From NCBI RefSeq assembly GCF_030209835.1, contig NZ_JARVRF010000002.1, positions 145,704 to 209,703 on the forward strand: a stretch of 64,000 nt of DNA, in the 5' to 3' direction. Position numbers and translations under genes: made by a program. Under the pieces are notes generated by a model, which was given only the letters and a program-made list of their open reading frames with translations, made no database searches and was not told the origin of the DNA. The DNA is from Arthrobacter sp. efr-133-R2A-120 (GTDB lineage: Bacteria > Actinomycetota > Actinomycetes > Actinomycetales > Micrococcaceae). Below are positions 56,754-64,000 of this stretch, piece by piece; position 1 is the stretch's first letter, and every line of letters starts with the position of its first letter.

Positions 56754-57578
56754 ATGACCGACGCAGCAGTAGCCGGAGCGCCTCAGGCCGGTGCACCCCA
56801 GGCGAGTGACCAGTACGTGCAATCGCTGGCACGCGGCTTGTCCGTGATCCGTGCTTTCGACGCGGCCAACCCCATCATGACGCTCAGCGAGGTGGCGGCG
56901 CGCACCAACCTGACGCGTGCCACGGCCCGTCGGTTCCTGCACACACTGGTGGAGCTGGGCTATGTCCGCACGGACGGCAAGACCTTCGCGCTCACGGCCA
57001 TGGTGCTGCAGCTTGGCTACTCGTATTTGTCGGCGTTGTCCTTGCCCCAGCTCGCGCAGCCGCACCTTGAGGAGCTGTCGTTGAAGCTGGGGGAGTCGAC
57101 GTCGGCCGCGGTGCTGGATGGCGCGGACATCTTCTATGTGGCCCGCGTGACCACGCGCCGGATCATGACGGTCGGCATCTCGGTGGGCACCCGCTTCCCC
57201 GCCTACGCCACGTCCATGGGTAGGGTGCTTCTGGCCGGCCTGCCGCAGCAGAAGCTGGACGAGTACCTTTCCTCGGTGGAGTTCGAGGCCCTGACACCGC
57301 GGACCATCACATCCCGCGGGGAACTGGTGGCCGAGCTGGATCGAGTGCGCAGGCAGGGCTGGTGCCTGCTGGACCAGGAGCTGGAACTCGGACTCATGTC
57401 CATCGCTGCGCCGGTGTGGAACCACAACGCAGGCCATGTGGCTGCTGCGGTCAACGTCTCACTTCAAGCCCAAAACGTCGCTGCGCAGCCGAACCCGGAG
57501 GCCTACCTCGAATCGGTCAAGGAGCAGATTGTTGAGACGGCCCGCGCGATATCGCAGGACGTCTCGGCGAAGCACTAG
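56754..57578 (+). CDS. pcaR: IclR family regulator of the beta-ketoadipate pathway
   Basis: The 274-residue regulator matches the PcaR/PcaU/PobR subgroup. The N-terminal QYVQSLARGLSVIRAFDAAN is diagnostic, followed by the winged helix TLSEVAARTNLTRATARRFL. The effector domain carries FYVARVTTRRIMTVGISVGT and RRQGWCLLDQELELGLMSIA. Members are activators or repressors responding to beta-ketoadipate or protocatechuate. ATG 56754 is chosen over the upstream open frame that crosses the family A repeat. It closes the pca block; targets probably include the promoter before the shikimate dehydrogenase gene. Confidence 0.93.
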   Translation: MTDAAVAGAPQAGAPQASDQYVQSLARGLSVIRAFDAANPIMTLSEVAARTNLTRATARRFLHTLVELGYVRTDGKTFALTAMVLQLGYSYLSALSLPQLAQPHLEELSLKLGESTSAAVLDGADIFYVARVTTRRIMTVGISVGTRFPAYATSMGRVLLAGLPQQKLDEYLSSVEFEALTPRTITSRGELVAELDRVRRQGWCLLDQELELGLMSIAAPVWNHNAGHVAAAVNVSLQAQNVAAQPNPEAYLESVKEQIVETARAISQDVSAKH

Positions 57579-57633
57579 CCTCGTTGCCACGGCGCGTTGC
57601 GGCCGCGCGTTGCAGCGCGTAGGCTCACAGCCC

Positions 57634-58173
57634 ATGACCGACGTGGACGAGCAAGGACGACCGGAACCTCCCCTCGCGGCCGACGAGGCCGCAACCCTGC
57701 TGGGCTTCCTGGATTACCAACGAGCCACCTTGGCATGGAAGTGCGCGGGGCTGGACGCATCCGGCTTGGGAGCGAGCGTGGCTCCGACGTCGATGACCCT
57801 CGGCGGCCTGCTCAAGCACCTGGCCTATGTCGAGGAGCATTGGTTCTCCCAATGCCTGCACGACCGGGACCGGCAGCCCCCGTGGGACACGGTGGACTGG
57901 AAAGTCGACCCGGACTGGGAATGGCACTCGGCCGCCGAGGACTCACCCGAGCAGCTCCGTGCGCTCTGGCAGGACACCGTGTCTCGCTCCCGCTTGCTAG
58001 TCGCCGAAGCGATGGACGACGGCGGCCTGGACCAGCTTGCCGCACGCACCTGGTCCGATGGCCGGGCACCCAGCCTGCGATGGATCGTGCTCCACATGAT
58101 CGAGGAGTACGCGCGACACAACGGCCACGCCGACCTGCTCCGCGAGTCGGTGGATGGGGTTGTCGGGGAGTAG
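57634..58173 (+). CDS. DinB-like / DUF664 family protein
   Basis: The 179-residue four-helix protein matches the DUF664/DinB superfamily of metal-binding proteins, some of which are thiol transferases. LGFLDYQRATLAWKCAGLDA near the N-terminus, then LGGLLKHLAYVEEHWFSQCL with the first conserved His, and IVLHMIEEYARHNGHADLLR with the paired His residues near residue 160 form the metal triad. The upstream open frame overlaps pcaR; ATG 57634 starts the fold. Function in this organism is not known. Confidence 0.9.
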   Translation: MTDVDEQGRPEPPLAADEAATLLGFLDYQRATLAWKCAGLDASGLGASVAPTSMTLGGLLKHLAYVEEHWFSQCLHDRDRQPPWDTVDWKVDPDWEWHSAAEDSPEQLRALWQDTVSRSRLLVAEAMDDGGLDQLAARTWSDGRAPSLRWIVLHMIEEYARHNGHADLLRESVDGVVGE

Positions 58174-58190
58174 CCCCCGCTACCGCCCCG

Positions 58191-58802
58191 CTACCGCGTC
58201 AGCTTGGCGCCGTCCGGGTGTTCGTCGCCGATGTGCCCGGGAGCGTTGGCGGCCAGGACGCGTTGAACGAACGCGCTGAATTCCTCCATGTAGTGGCGCA
58301 AGAGGGCCGCGGTTCCTTCGTCCCGGACGGATCCGTCCTCGTTGTAGGACGCCGGATCGAACTTGATGTAGGCCTCCGGGGCGTTCAGTTGCGGTGCGTC
58401 GAGGAAGCTCAGGACGCTGCGCATGGAGGACTGCATCACCGCCGTGCCGATGCTGCCCGGAGATGTGCCGATGATGCCAGTGGGCTTGCGCGCGAAGGAG
58501 TTGGTTCCCCAAGGCCGCGATCCCCAGTCGATGGCGTTCTTCAAGGCGCCGGGGATGGAGCGGTTGTACTCGGGGGAGACGAAAAGGATGCCGTCCGACG
58601 CCGCAATCGCGTCTTTCAACGCCCGGCCTGCGGGCGGGAAATCGGCGTCGTAGTCGGAGCTGTAGAGGGGCAGGTCCTTGATGGGGATCTCGGTGAATTC
58701 GAGTTCTTCCGGCGCTACGCTGATGAGCGCCTTGGACAGGACCCGGTTGATGGAGCGGCTTGAAAGGCTGCCGACGAAGTATCCGATCTTGTACGTGGCC
58801 AT
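58191..58802 (-). CDS. NADPH-dependent FMN reductase / quinone reductase-like protein
   Basis: The 203-residue flavodoxin-like protein probably reduces FMN, quinones or azo compounds with NAD(P)H. It begins YKIGYFVGSLSSRSINRVLS, the flavin-phosphate loop. DGILFVSPEYNRSIPGALKN with the SPEYN motif lies near residue 92, followed by WGSRPWGTNSFARKPTGIIG. It is convergent with the DinB-like gene and divergent from the transhydrogenase operon, so redox balance is a shared theme but linkage is not shown. Confidence 0.92.
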   Translation of the reverse strand: MATYKIGYFVGSLSSRSINRVLSKALISVAPEELEFTEIPIKDLPLYSSDYDADFPPAGRALKDAIAASDGILFVSPEYNRSIPGALKNAIDWGSRPWGTNSFARKPTGIIGTSPGSIGTAVMQSSMRSVLSFLDAPQLNAPEAYIKFDPASYNEDGSVRDEGTAALLRHYMEEFSAFVQRVLAANAPGHIGDEHPDGAKLTR

Positions 58803-59011
58803 GGCAATGTTCCTTCCCGACGGCGCGGCCGGAACCGGCTCATCGACGGTGCGGTAACTGGAGGCTCCCAGCCCACAGCGAGCTTAGTAGAGCAGTCCGA
58901 AGATGGGAATGGCCGGTCGGCGTTGGGCGCCTACTCCCGCCCGGGCCTTCCGCGTCCTAGACTCAAGCCAACAACGGCTCGGGGCAATGGGGTTTCGGGA
59001 AGGGAGCGCAG

Positions 59012-60202
59012 GTGAAGCTTGGCATAGCGCGGGAACGCCTGGACGGTGAAAGGCGCGTGGCCGCGACGCCCGAGACCGTCACGCAATTGGCCGGACTCGG
59101 TCTTGAAGTCGTCGTCGAAAGCGGTGCTGGAACCGCTGCGGGCCACAGCGACGACGACTATCGCCAGGCAGGGGCCCTCATCGTCCTCGCCTTGGATCTC
59201 GCCCGATTGGACGTGTACGCGCACGTTCGCCCCCTCGAACCCACGACGGCGGCCGCGCTGCGCCGGGGCGCGGTCACCGTGGGCCTGGCCTCGCCGTCGT
59301 CGGAACTTCCCACCGTCCGCGCGCTCGCGGAAGCGGGCGTGACCTCCTTTGCGCTTGAGCTGGTGCCGCGCATTTCCCGCGCACAATCCATGGACGCGCT
59401 CACGTCCCAGGCCCTCGTGGCCGGGTATCGCTGCGTGCTTGAGGCCGCGATGCGCCTGCCGCGCTTCTTCCCGCTCTACATGACAGCCGCTGGAACCATT
59501 CCGCCGGCCCGCGTGCTGGTGCTGGGCGCCGGGGTGGCGGGCCTGCAGGCCATCGGCACCGCGAAGAGGTTGGGCGCGCGCGTCTCCGCCAACGACATCC
59601 GGCCGGCGTCGGCGGACGAGGTCGCCTCGATGGGCGGCACGTTCATCAAGCTCGACGTGGAGACGGCGGAGGCATCCGGCGGCTATGCCCGCGAGCTCAG
59701 CGCCGATCGCGGTGCCTTGCAGCGCGAACTGCTCGCGCCGCACGTGGCCCAGGCCGACGTGCTCATCACGACGGCGGCGGTCCCCGGACGGCGGGCCCCG
59801 CTCCTGGTGAGCCGCGAAATGGTTCAGCACATGCGCCCAGGCTCGGTGGTCATCGACCTCGCCGCCGAATCCGGCGGCAACGTGGAAGGCTCCGTACCCG
59901 GCATGGATCTCCAGATCCCGACGGCTGACGGCCAAGGTACGGTCACCTTGGTGGGGATGAAGGATGTCGCCTCTGCGATGCCGGCTGACGCCTCACGCCT
60001 CTACGCGAAGAACGTCGCCAACCTGCTTGCCCTCATGACTTGTGATGGAGCCGTTGTCCCGGACTTCGGCGATGAAGTGGTGGCGGGCGCGTGCCTGACG
60101 CACGACGGCGAGGTGCGGCACGGCCCGACGGCTGAGGCGCTTGCGGCACTCTCGGCCGAGGCGGCGGAATCCATAAGCTCCGCCAACGAAGGAGTCTCCT
60201 GA
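59012..60202 (+). CDS. pntAA: NAD(P) transhydrogenase subunit alpha part 1 (NAD-binding)
   Basis: The peripheral dI domain of the proton-translocating transhydrogenase, which exchanges hydride between NADH and NADP+ at the membrane. The 396-residue protein resembles alanine dehydrogenase: KLGIARERLDGERRVAATPE at the start, then the nucleotide fold VLVLGAGVAGLQAIGTAKRL near residue 168. DIRPASADEVASMGGTFIKL and GSVVIDLAAESGGNVEGS follow. Start is GTG 59012, with GGAG upstream at about 59002. Its stop overlaps the next start (TGATG). Confidence 0.94.
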   Translation: MKLGIARERLDGERRVAATPETVTQLAGLGLEVVVESGAGTAAGHSDDDYRQAGALIVLALDLARLDVYAHVRPLEPTTAAALRRGAVTVGLASPSSELPTVRALAEAGVTSFALELVPRISRAQSMDALTSQALVAGYRCVLEAAMRLPRFFPLYMTAAGTIPPARVLVLGAGVAGLQAIGTAKRLGARVSANDIRPASADEVASMGGTFIKLDVETAEASGGYARELSADRGALQRELLAPHVAQADVLITTAAVPGRRAPLLVSREMVQHMRPGSVVIDLAAESGGNVEGSVPGMDLQIPTADGQGTVTLVGMKDVASAMPADASRLYAKNVANLLALMTCDGAVVPDFGDEVVAGACLTHDGEVRHGPTAEALAALSAEAAESISSANEGVS

Positions 60203-60558
60203 TGGACGGCATCGCCCTGCTCACCATCACCGTCTTGGCGGTCTTCGTGGGCTTCGAAGTGGTCTCCAAGGTCTCAAGCACGCTGCACACGCCCTTGATG
60301 TCCGGGGCCAACGCCATCCACGGAATCATCCTGGTGGGCGCCATCATCGTTGCCGGGCAGGCCTCGGACCCGTGGGTGCTCGCAGTGGCGTTGCTCGCCG
60401 TCGTCCTCGCCACCGCCAACCTGGTGGGCGGCTTCGTGGTGACCGACCGCATGCTGGAGATGTTCCGCGGCCGTAAACGCGTAGCGCCGCCAGCCGGGAA
60501 GCCCGACGCCATAAAGGCCGAGTCCAGAGCATCAGGGTCCAAGGAGGGCATGCGATGA
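60202..60558 (+). CDS. pntAB: NAD(P) transhydrogenase subunit alpha part 2 (membrane)
   Basis: The short membrane subunit, 118 residues. Three to four helices include LLTITVLAVFVGFEVVSKVS, HTPLMSGANAIHGIILVGAI with the conserved TPLMSGANAIHG, and VLATANLVGGFVVTDRMLEM. A basic C-terminal tail follows. In the split-subunit (bacterial three-gene) form this corresponds to the C-terminal part of the Escherichia coli alpha chain. It overlaps pntB by 4 bases. Confidence 0.95.
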   Translation: MDGIALLTITVLAVFVGFEVVSKVSSTLHTPLMSGANAIHGIILVGAIIVAGQASDPWVLAVALLAVVLATANLVGGFVVTDRMLEMFRGRKRVAPPAGKPDAIKAESRASGSKEGMR

Positions 60559-61928
60559 CCTTCATCGATCCGGTGTGGACCTCGCTCCTCTACCTCGCTG
60601 CCGCCGTGTGCTTCATCCTCGCGCTCAAGGGACTGAACTCTCCCCGCACCGCCCGGCGAGGCAACCTGGTGGGCGCCTTCGGTGCGGCACTCGCCGTCGC
60701 CACGGTCTTCATGTCCGTCAAAATGGACAACGTTCCCTGGATCCTGGGCGCGATGGTGGTCGGTTCGGGCGTGGCCGCGCCGGTCGCGCGCCAGGTCAAG
60801 ATGACGCAGATGCCGCAACTCGTGGCGCTGTTCAATGGCGTTGGCGGTGGTGCCGCGGCCCTCGTGGCACTCCTGGAACTCGCGCACTCGGAGGACCACT
60901 GGGTGCGCGTGGCCATCGTCTTCACGCTGTTGGTGGGGGCCGTCTCGTTCGCGGGTTCAGCCATCACGTTCTCCAAACTGCAGGAGCTCATGACCACCCG
61001 TCCGGTGGTGTTCCCGGGCCTGCCGACCCTTATGGGAGCGGTGCTGATCGCGGCGGTGGGTGCCGCCGTCGCCGTCGTCTTCAGCGGTTCCCTCGCGCTC
61101 GCGCTGCTGCTCCTGGTGCTTGGGCTGGCGGCGGGCGTGCTGTTGGTGCTGCCAGTAGGCGGCGCGGACGTGCCGATCGTCATCTCACTCCTGAACGCCT
61201 TCACGGGCCTGGCCGTCGCCACCTCCGGCCTGGTGCTTGGCAATGTGCTCTTGGTGGTGGCCGGCACATTGGTGGGCGCCTCGGGCACCATTCTTACGCG
61301 CGCCATGGCCGCGGCCATGGGCCGCAGTGTTGCAGGTATCCTCTTCGGCGCCTTCAAGGGAGGCTCGACGGCGGGGTCGACGGCGGTGAGCGACCGCCCC
61401 GTCCGCTCCTCCAGCCCGGAGGACGTGGCCGTGCTCCTTGGCTACGCGCAGCGGGTCATCATCGTTCCTGGTTATGGGCTCGCTGTGGCCCAGGGGCAGC
61501 ACACGGCGGCGGAACTGGCCCTTGCATTGGAGGCGAGGGGCATCGACGTGGATTTCGCGATCCACCCGGTGGCGGGGCGCATGCCGGGGCACATGAATGT
61601 CCTGCTCGCCGAAGCCAATGTGCCCTATGAGTCCCTCAAGGAAATGGGCGAGATCAACTCGGAATTCCGGACGGCCGACGTCGCGCTGGTGGTCGGCGCT
61701 AACGACGTCGTCAATCCAGCCGCGAAAACCACCGCTGGCTCGCCGATCTACGGCATGCCCATCCTCGAAGTGGCCGACGCGCGCCAAGTAGTCTTCCTGA
61801 AGCGCTCCATGCGGCCTGGATTCGCGGGAATCGAGAACGAACTCATGTACGAACCGCAGACCACGCTGCTGTTCGGCGACGCCAAGGAGTCCCTGGCCAA
61901 GGTGTTGAGCGCAGTCAAGGCGCTCTGA
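60555..61928 (+). CDS. pntB: NAD(P) transhydrogenase subunit beta
   Basis: This 457-residue subunit carries most of the proton channel and the NADP-binding dIII domain. About eight helices occupy residues 1-260. The dIII part includes VIIVPGYGLAVAQGQHTAAE near residue 300, VDFAIHPVAGRMPGHMNVLL, GANDVVNPAAKT near 375, and the C-terminal KRSMRPGFAGIENELM. GTG or ATG choice is not an issue: ATG 60555 overlaps the pntAB stop. This completes a pntAA-pntAB-pntB operon that would make NADPH at the expense of the proton gradient. Confidence 0.96.
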   Translation: MTFIDPVWTSLLYLAAAVCFILALKGLNSPRTARRGNLVGAFGAALAVATVFMSVKMDNVPWILGAMVVGSGVAAPVARQVKMTQMPQLVALFNGVGGGAAALVALLELAHSEDHWVRVAIVFTLLVGAVSFAGSAITFSKLQELMTTRPVVFPGLPTLMGAVLIAAVGAAVAVVFSGSLALALLLLVLGLAAGVLLVLPVGGADVPIVISLLNAFTGLAVATSGLVLGNVLLVVAGTLVGASGTILTRAMAAAMGRSVAGILFGAFKGGSTAGSTAVSDRPVRSSSPEDVAVLLGYAQRVIIVPGYGLAVAQGQHTAAELALALEARGIDVDFAIHPVAGRMPGHMNVLLAEANVPYESLKEMGEINSEFRTADVALVVGANDVVNPAAKTTAGSPIYGMPILEVADARQVVFLKRSMRPGFAGIENELMYEPQTTLLFGDAKESLAKVLSAVKAL

Positions 61929-61965
61929 TTTCGTTAACCAGCCCTAGGGTGCCCATCTGCTTCCA

Positions 61966-62040
61966 TGCTGCCCAATCGGGTGAGCACACTCAGGATCGGG
62001 AGCCGCTGCTGCTGCCCAGCCGAGTGAGCTCACTCAAGAC
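61966..62040. repeat. Two direct 31-base units with palindromic cores after pntB
   Basis: Positions 61966-61996 and 62010-62040 are similar 31-base units (starting TGCTGCCCA, core GTGAG-CACTCA). The second contains the perfect 14-base palindrome GAGTGAGCTCACTC; the first has a degraded version. They lie between pntB and the polysaccharide deacetylase gene and could be regulator sites or a repeat element. Confidence 0.6.
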
Positions 62041-62127
62041 GCAGCCGGATTCAACGCCCTATCATCGGCCGAAGGCCTAGGGAGGAATGCTCCCATCCTT
62101 GACGGTTGCTATGGCTTCGAATGGACG

Positions 62128-64000
62128 GTGAGTGGAGTGGCTAGACTCTCGACGCGGGAGCAGAAGGTGCCGCGGCGCTTCGGGGTCCGGTGGGGTGCCA
62201 TTGGTGCGTGTGCCGCCATGGTCCTGGCAATCCTGAGCGGTTTTGCTTTGCCGGCGCATGCGGCTGCAAACACCATCATCACGCTGACCTTCGATGACGG
62301 CAACGCCGACCAAATGACCGCCGCAGCCACGCTGAAGAACCTCGGGCTTCACGGCACGTATTTCGTCCCCTCCGGATGGATAGATCAGCCGAGCTATTTC
62401 ACGTCGGCGAACTTGCAGCAACTCTACGCGGACGGCAACGAGATTGCCGGGCACACGGTCACCCACCCCGATTTGGTCACCTTGACGTCGGATGAAGTAA
62501 CGCGCCAGGTGTGCAACGGCAGGGTGGCCCTGGCCAATATGGGTTTCAAGGTCACAAGTTTCGCCTATCCCTTCGCCTCTTTGGACCCTGCCGTGCAGAC
62601 CATCGTCAAGAATTGCGGTTTCAACAGCGCACGCGGGCTCGGGGACCTCTACAGCAAGGACGATCCCGGGCTCCCGGCCGCGGAGACCATCCCGCCCGCC
62701 AATCCCTACGACACCGCGGCACCCGAAGAAGTGGACAGCACCTGGACACTGCAGAACCTGGAAAATTCTGTGACCAGGGCCCAGGCAGCTGGGGGTGGCT
62801 GGGTTCAATTGACCTTCCACCACATCGCAGTCGGGACCGATCCGACGCTCACCATCAGCCCCACCTTGTTCAACCAATTCGCGTCCTGGCTAGCGCAACA
62901 ACAGACGGCGGGCAGCGTTGCCGTCAAGACCGTTGACCAAGTAATTGGTGGCGCGGTCCAGCCCCTCGTCTCCGGCCCGCCGGTGCCGCCGCCGCCCGCG
63001 CAGGGGACCAACATGATCCAGAACCCGAGCCTGGAAACGCTTACCAGCGGAATTCCGCTGTGCTGGGCCGCGGGTGGATACGGGACCAACACGCCCAGCT
63101 ATTCAGTGGTCTCGCCTGGCCACACGGGCAACAACGCAGAACGGTTGACCATGAGCGGCTACGTCAGCGGTGACGCGAAGCTCCTGCCGGCCCTGGACCT
63201 TGGCGGCTGCTCACCCACGGGCACGCCAGGCCATATCTATCAGCTCAGCGCTTGGTACAAATCCAATGTCATCACCCAATTCGAGGTCTACTACCGAACG
63301 GGAACGGGGTACTGGACGTACTGGACCGCGAGCCCGCTGTTCAACGCAAGTAGCAACTGGACCCAGATCACTTGGACCACGCCGGTCCTCCCGGCAGGCG
63401 CCTCCGGTATCAGCTACGGACTGAACATCCAATCCAACGGATCGATCACCACGGACGACTACTCGATGATCGACGTCAGCCCGGCTACCGCGACGGCGCC
63501 TGCGGCTCCGGCCGGTGTGGCCGCGACGGCGGGCAACGCCTCCGCGGTGGTGTCGTGGACGGCTCCGGGCAACGGCGGGTCCCCGATCACCTCGTATGCC
63601 GTGACGCCTTCGTCCGGGGGCACGGCCCTGGCTCCGGTGACGGTTACCGGAAATCCGCCCTCGACGACGGCGACCGTCACCGGATTGACTAACGGCACGG
63701 CCTACACCTTCACGGTCACGGCCACGAACGCGGTCGGCACGTCCGCGGCGTCTGCCGCGTCGGCTCCCGTGACGCCGACGGCGCCCGTTCCCGGCGTCAC
63801 CAACGGCGGCTTCGAATCCGGACTCACCGCCTGGACCACCGGCGGCGTCAGGGCGCCCGTGGCCTCCACCGTTGCCCACACCGGCACCGGTTCCGCGCTG
63901 CTGGGCCTGGCCTCCGGTGCCGAACCCCTCGGGGACAGCTCCCTGTCCCAGACGATCACCGTGCCCGCGGGCGGGACCTCCACGCTGTCCTTCTGGTACC
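62128..64000 (+). CDS. Secreted modular polysaccharide deacetylase (partial, runs off the right edge)
   Basis: From GTG 62128 the protein has a basic start, a hydrophobic signal helix (IGACAAMVLAILSGFALPA) and a cleavage site after AHA, so it is exported. A NodB-type deacetylase domain follows: TLTFDDGNADQ (metal Asp pair), GHTVTHPDL (His pair) and FAYPFASLDP. After a Pro-rich linker (PPVPPPPAQG) comes a carbohydrate-binding-like beta domain, then a fibronectin type III domain (PAAPAGVAATAGNASAVVSW). A third domain beginning GVTNGGFESGLTAWTTGGVR resembles the second. The frame is open at 64000, so the C-terminus is outside. Substrate could be chitin, peptidoglycan or another N-acetylated glycan. 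The exact start is uncertain because no clear ribosome binding site is seen. Confidence 0.85.
   Translation, partial: MSGVARLSTREQKVPRRFGVRWGAIGACAAMVLAILSGFALPAHAAANTIITLTFDDGNADQMTAAATLKNLGLHGTYFVPSGWIDQPSYFTSANLQQLYADGNEIAGHTVTHPDLVTLTSDEVTRQVCNGRVALANMGFKVTSFAYPFASLDPAVQTIVKNCGFNSARGLGDLYSKDDPGLPAAETIPPANPYDTAAPEEVDSTWTLQNLENSVTRAQAAGGGWVQLTFHHIAVGTDPTLTISPTLFNQFASWLAQQQTAGSVAVKTVDQVIGGAVQPLVSGPPVPPPPAQGTNMIQNPSLETLTSGIPLCWAAGGYGTNTPSYSVVSPGHTGNNAERLTMSGYVSGDAKLLPALDLGGCSPTGTPGHIYQLSAWYKSNVITQFEVYYRTGTGYWTYWTASPLFNASSNWTQITWTTPVLPAGASGISYGLNIQSNGSITTDDYSMIDVSPATATAPAAPAGVAATAGNASAVVSWTAPGNGGSPITSYAVTPSSGGTALAPVTVTGNPPSTTATVTGLTNGTAYTFTVTATNAVGTSAASAASAPVTPTAPVPGVTNGGFESGLTAWTTGGVRAPVASTVAHTGTGSALLGLASGAEPLGDSSLSQTITVPAGGTSTLSFWY

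Noticed and set aside
1..64000. tRNA, rRNA, insertion sequences, prophage or integrase genes
   Set aside because: I looked through the intergenic gaps and gene products for cloverleaf-like sequences, transposases and integrases and found none.

Overview
This window looks like chromosomal DNA of a soil actinobacterium of the Micrococcaceae, most likely Arthrobacter or a close relative (Pseudarthrobacter, Paenarthrobacter). The evidence is the high GC content, the frequent GTG and TTG starts, the gene order rpsF-ssb-rpsR-rplI-dnaB, actinobacterial regulator families, and a catabolic gene content typical of the group. No plasmid, phage, IS, tRNA, rRNA or CRISPR features were found. The genus is inferred, not proven.

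Layout. 0.2-6.7 kb: an ABC exporter with a two-component system, an M18 aminopeptidase and small membrane proteins. 6.8-13.5 kb: the conserved replication/ribosomal block rpsF-ssb-rpsR-rplI followed by dnaB, interrupted by a PhzF-like isomerase, an FMN reductase and two membrane-anchored L7/L12-like proteins. The 630-base gap before dnaB carries a dense cluster of DnaA-box-like sequences. 13.6-23.4 kb: ilvD with a divergent XRE regulator, a two-hotdog thioesterase, DoxX, MATE and EamA transporters and small conserved proteins. 23.5-26.8 kb: a copper resistance operon (csoR, copper chaperone, copA with a His-rich loop) under twin palindromic operators.

27.0-42.0 kb is the most interesting region. 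It has a sugar ABC importer with a cytoplasmic GH20 beta-N-acetylhexosaminidase and an IclR regulator. About 3 kb further on lies a divergent cluster: RidA, IclR and a KDG-type kinase on one strand; a PLP D-serine-dehydratase-like enzyme, an N-acyl-D-amino-acid deacylase, a KDPG aldolase and a GntP permease on the other. Together these could encode import and catabolism of 2-acetamido-2-deoxy-D-gluconate, the C1-oxidised end of chitin cut by LPMOs, to acetate, ammonia, pyruvate and glyceraldehyde 3-phosphate. This route is known from marine Gammaproteobacteria; here it would be an actinobacterial version. The pathway assignment is an inference from enzyme families and neighbourhood.

42.4-44.4 kb: a BNR-repeat protein paired with a MoaD/ThiS-like protein, plus small hypotheticals. 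44.5-57.6 kb: a complete shikimate-to-central-metabolism block with an MHS transporter, an IclR regulator, shikimate dehydrogenase, a 3-dehydroshikimate dehydratase/HPPD-like fusion, and pcaHGBDC-F-IJ-R. 57.6-61.9 kb: a DinB-like protein, an NADPH-FMN reductase and a three-subunit proton-translocating transhydrogenase. From 62.1 kb to the end: the start of a secreted modular polysaccharide deacetylase that runs off the window.

Intergenic DNA carries at least three families of palindromic repeats, each seen twice, plus several single long hairpins, mostly at gene 3' ends.
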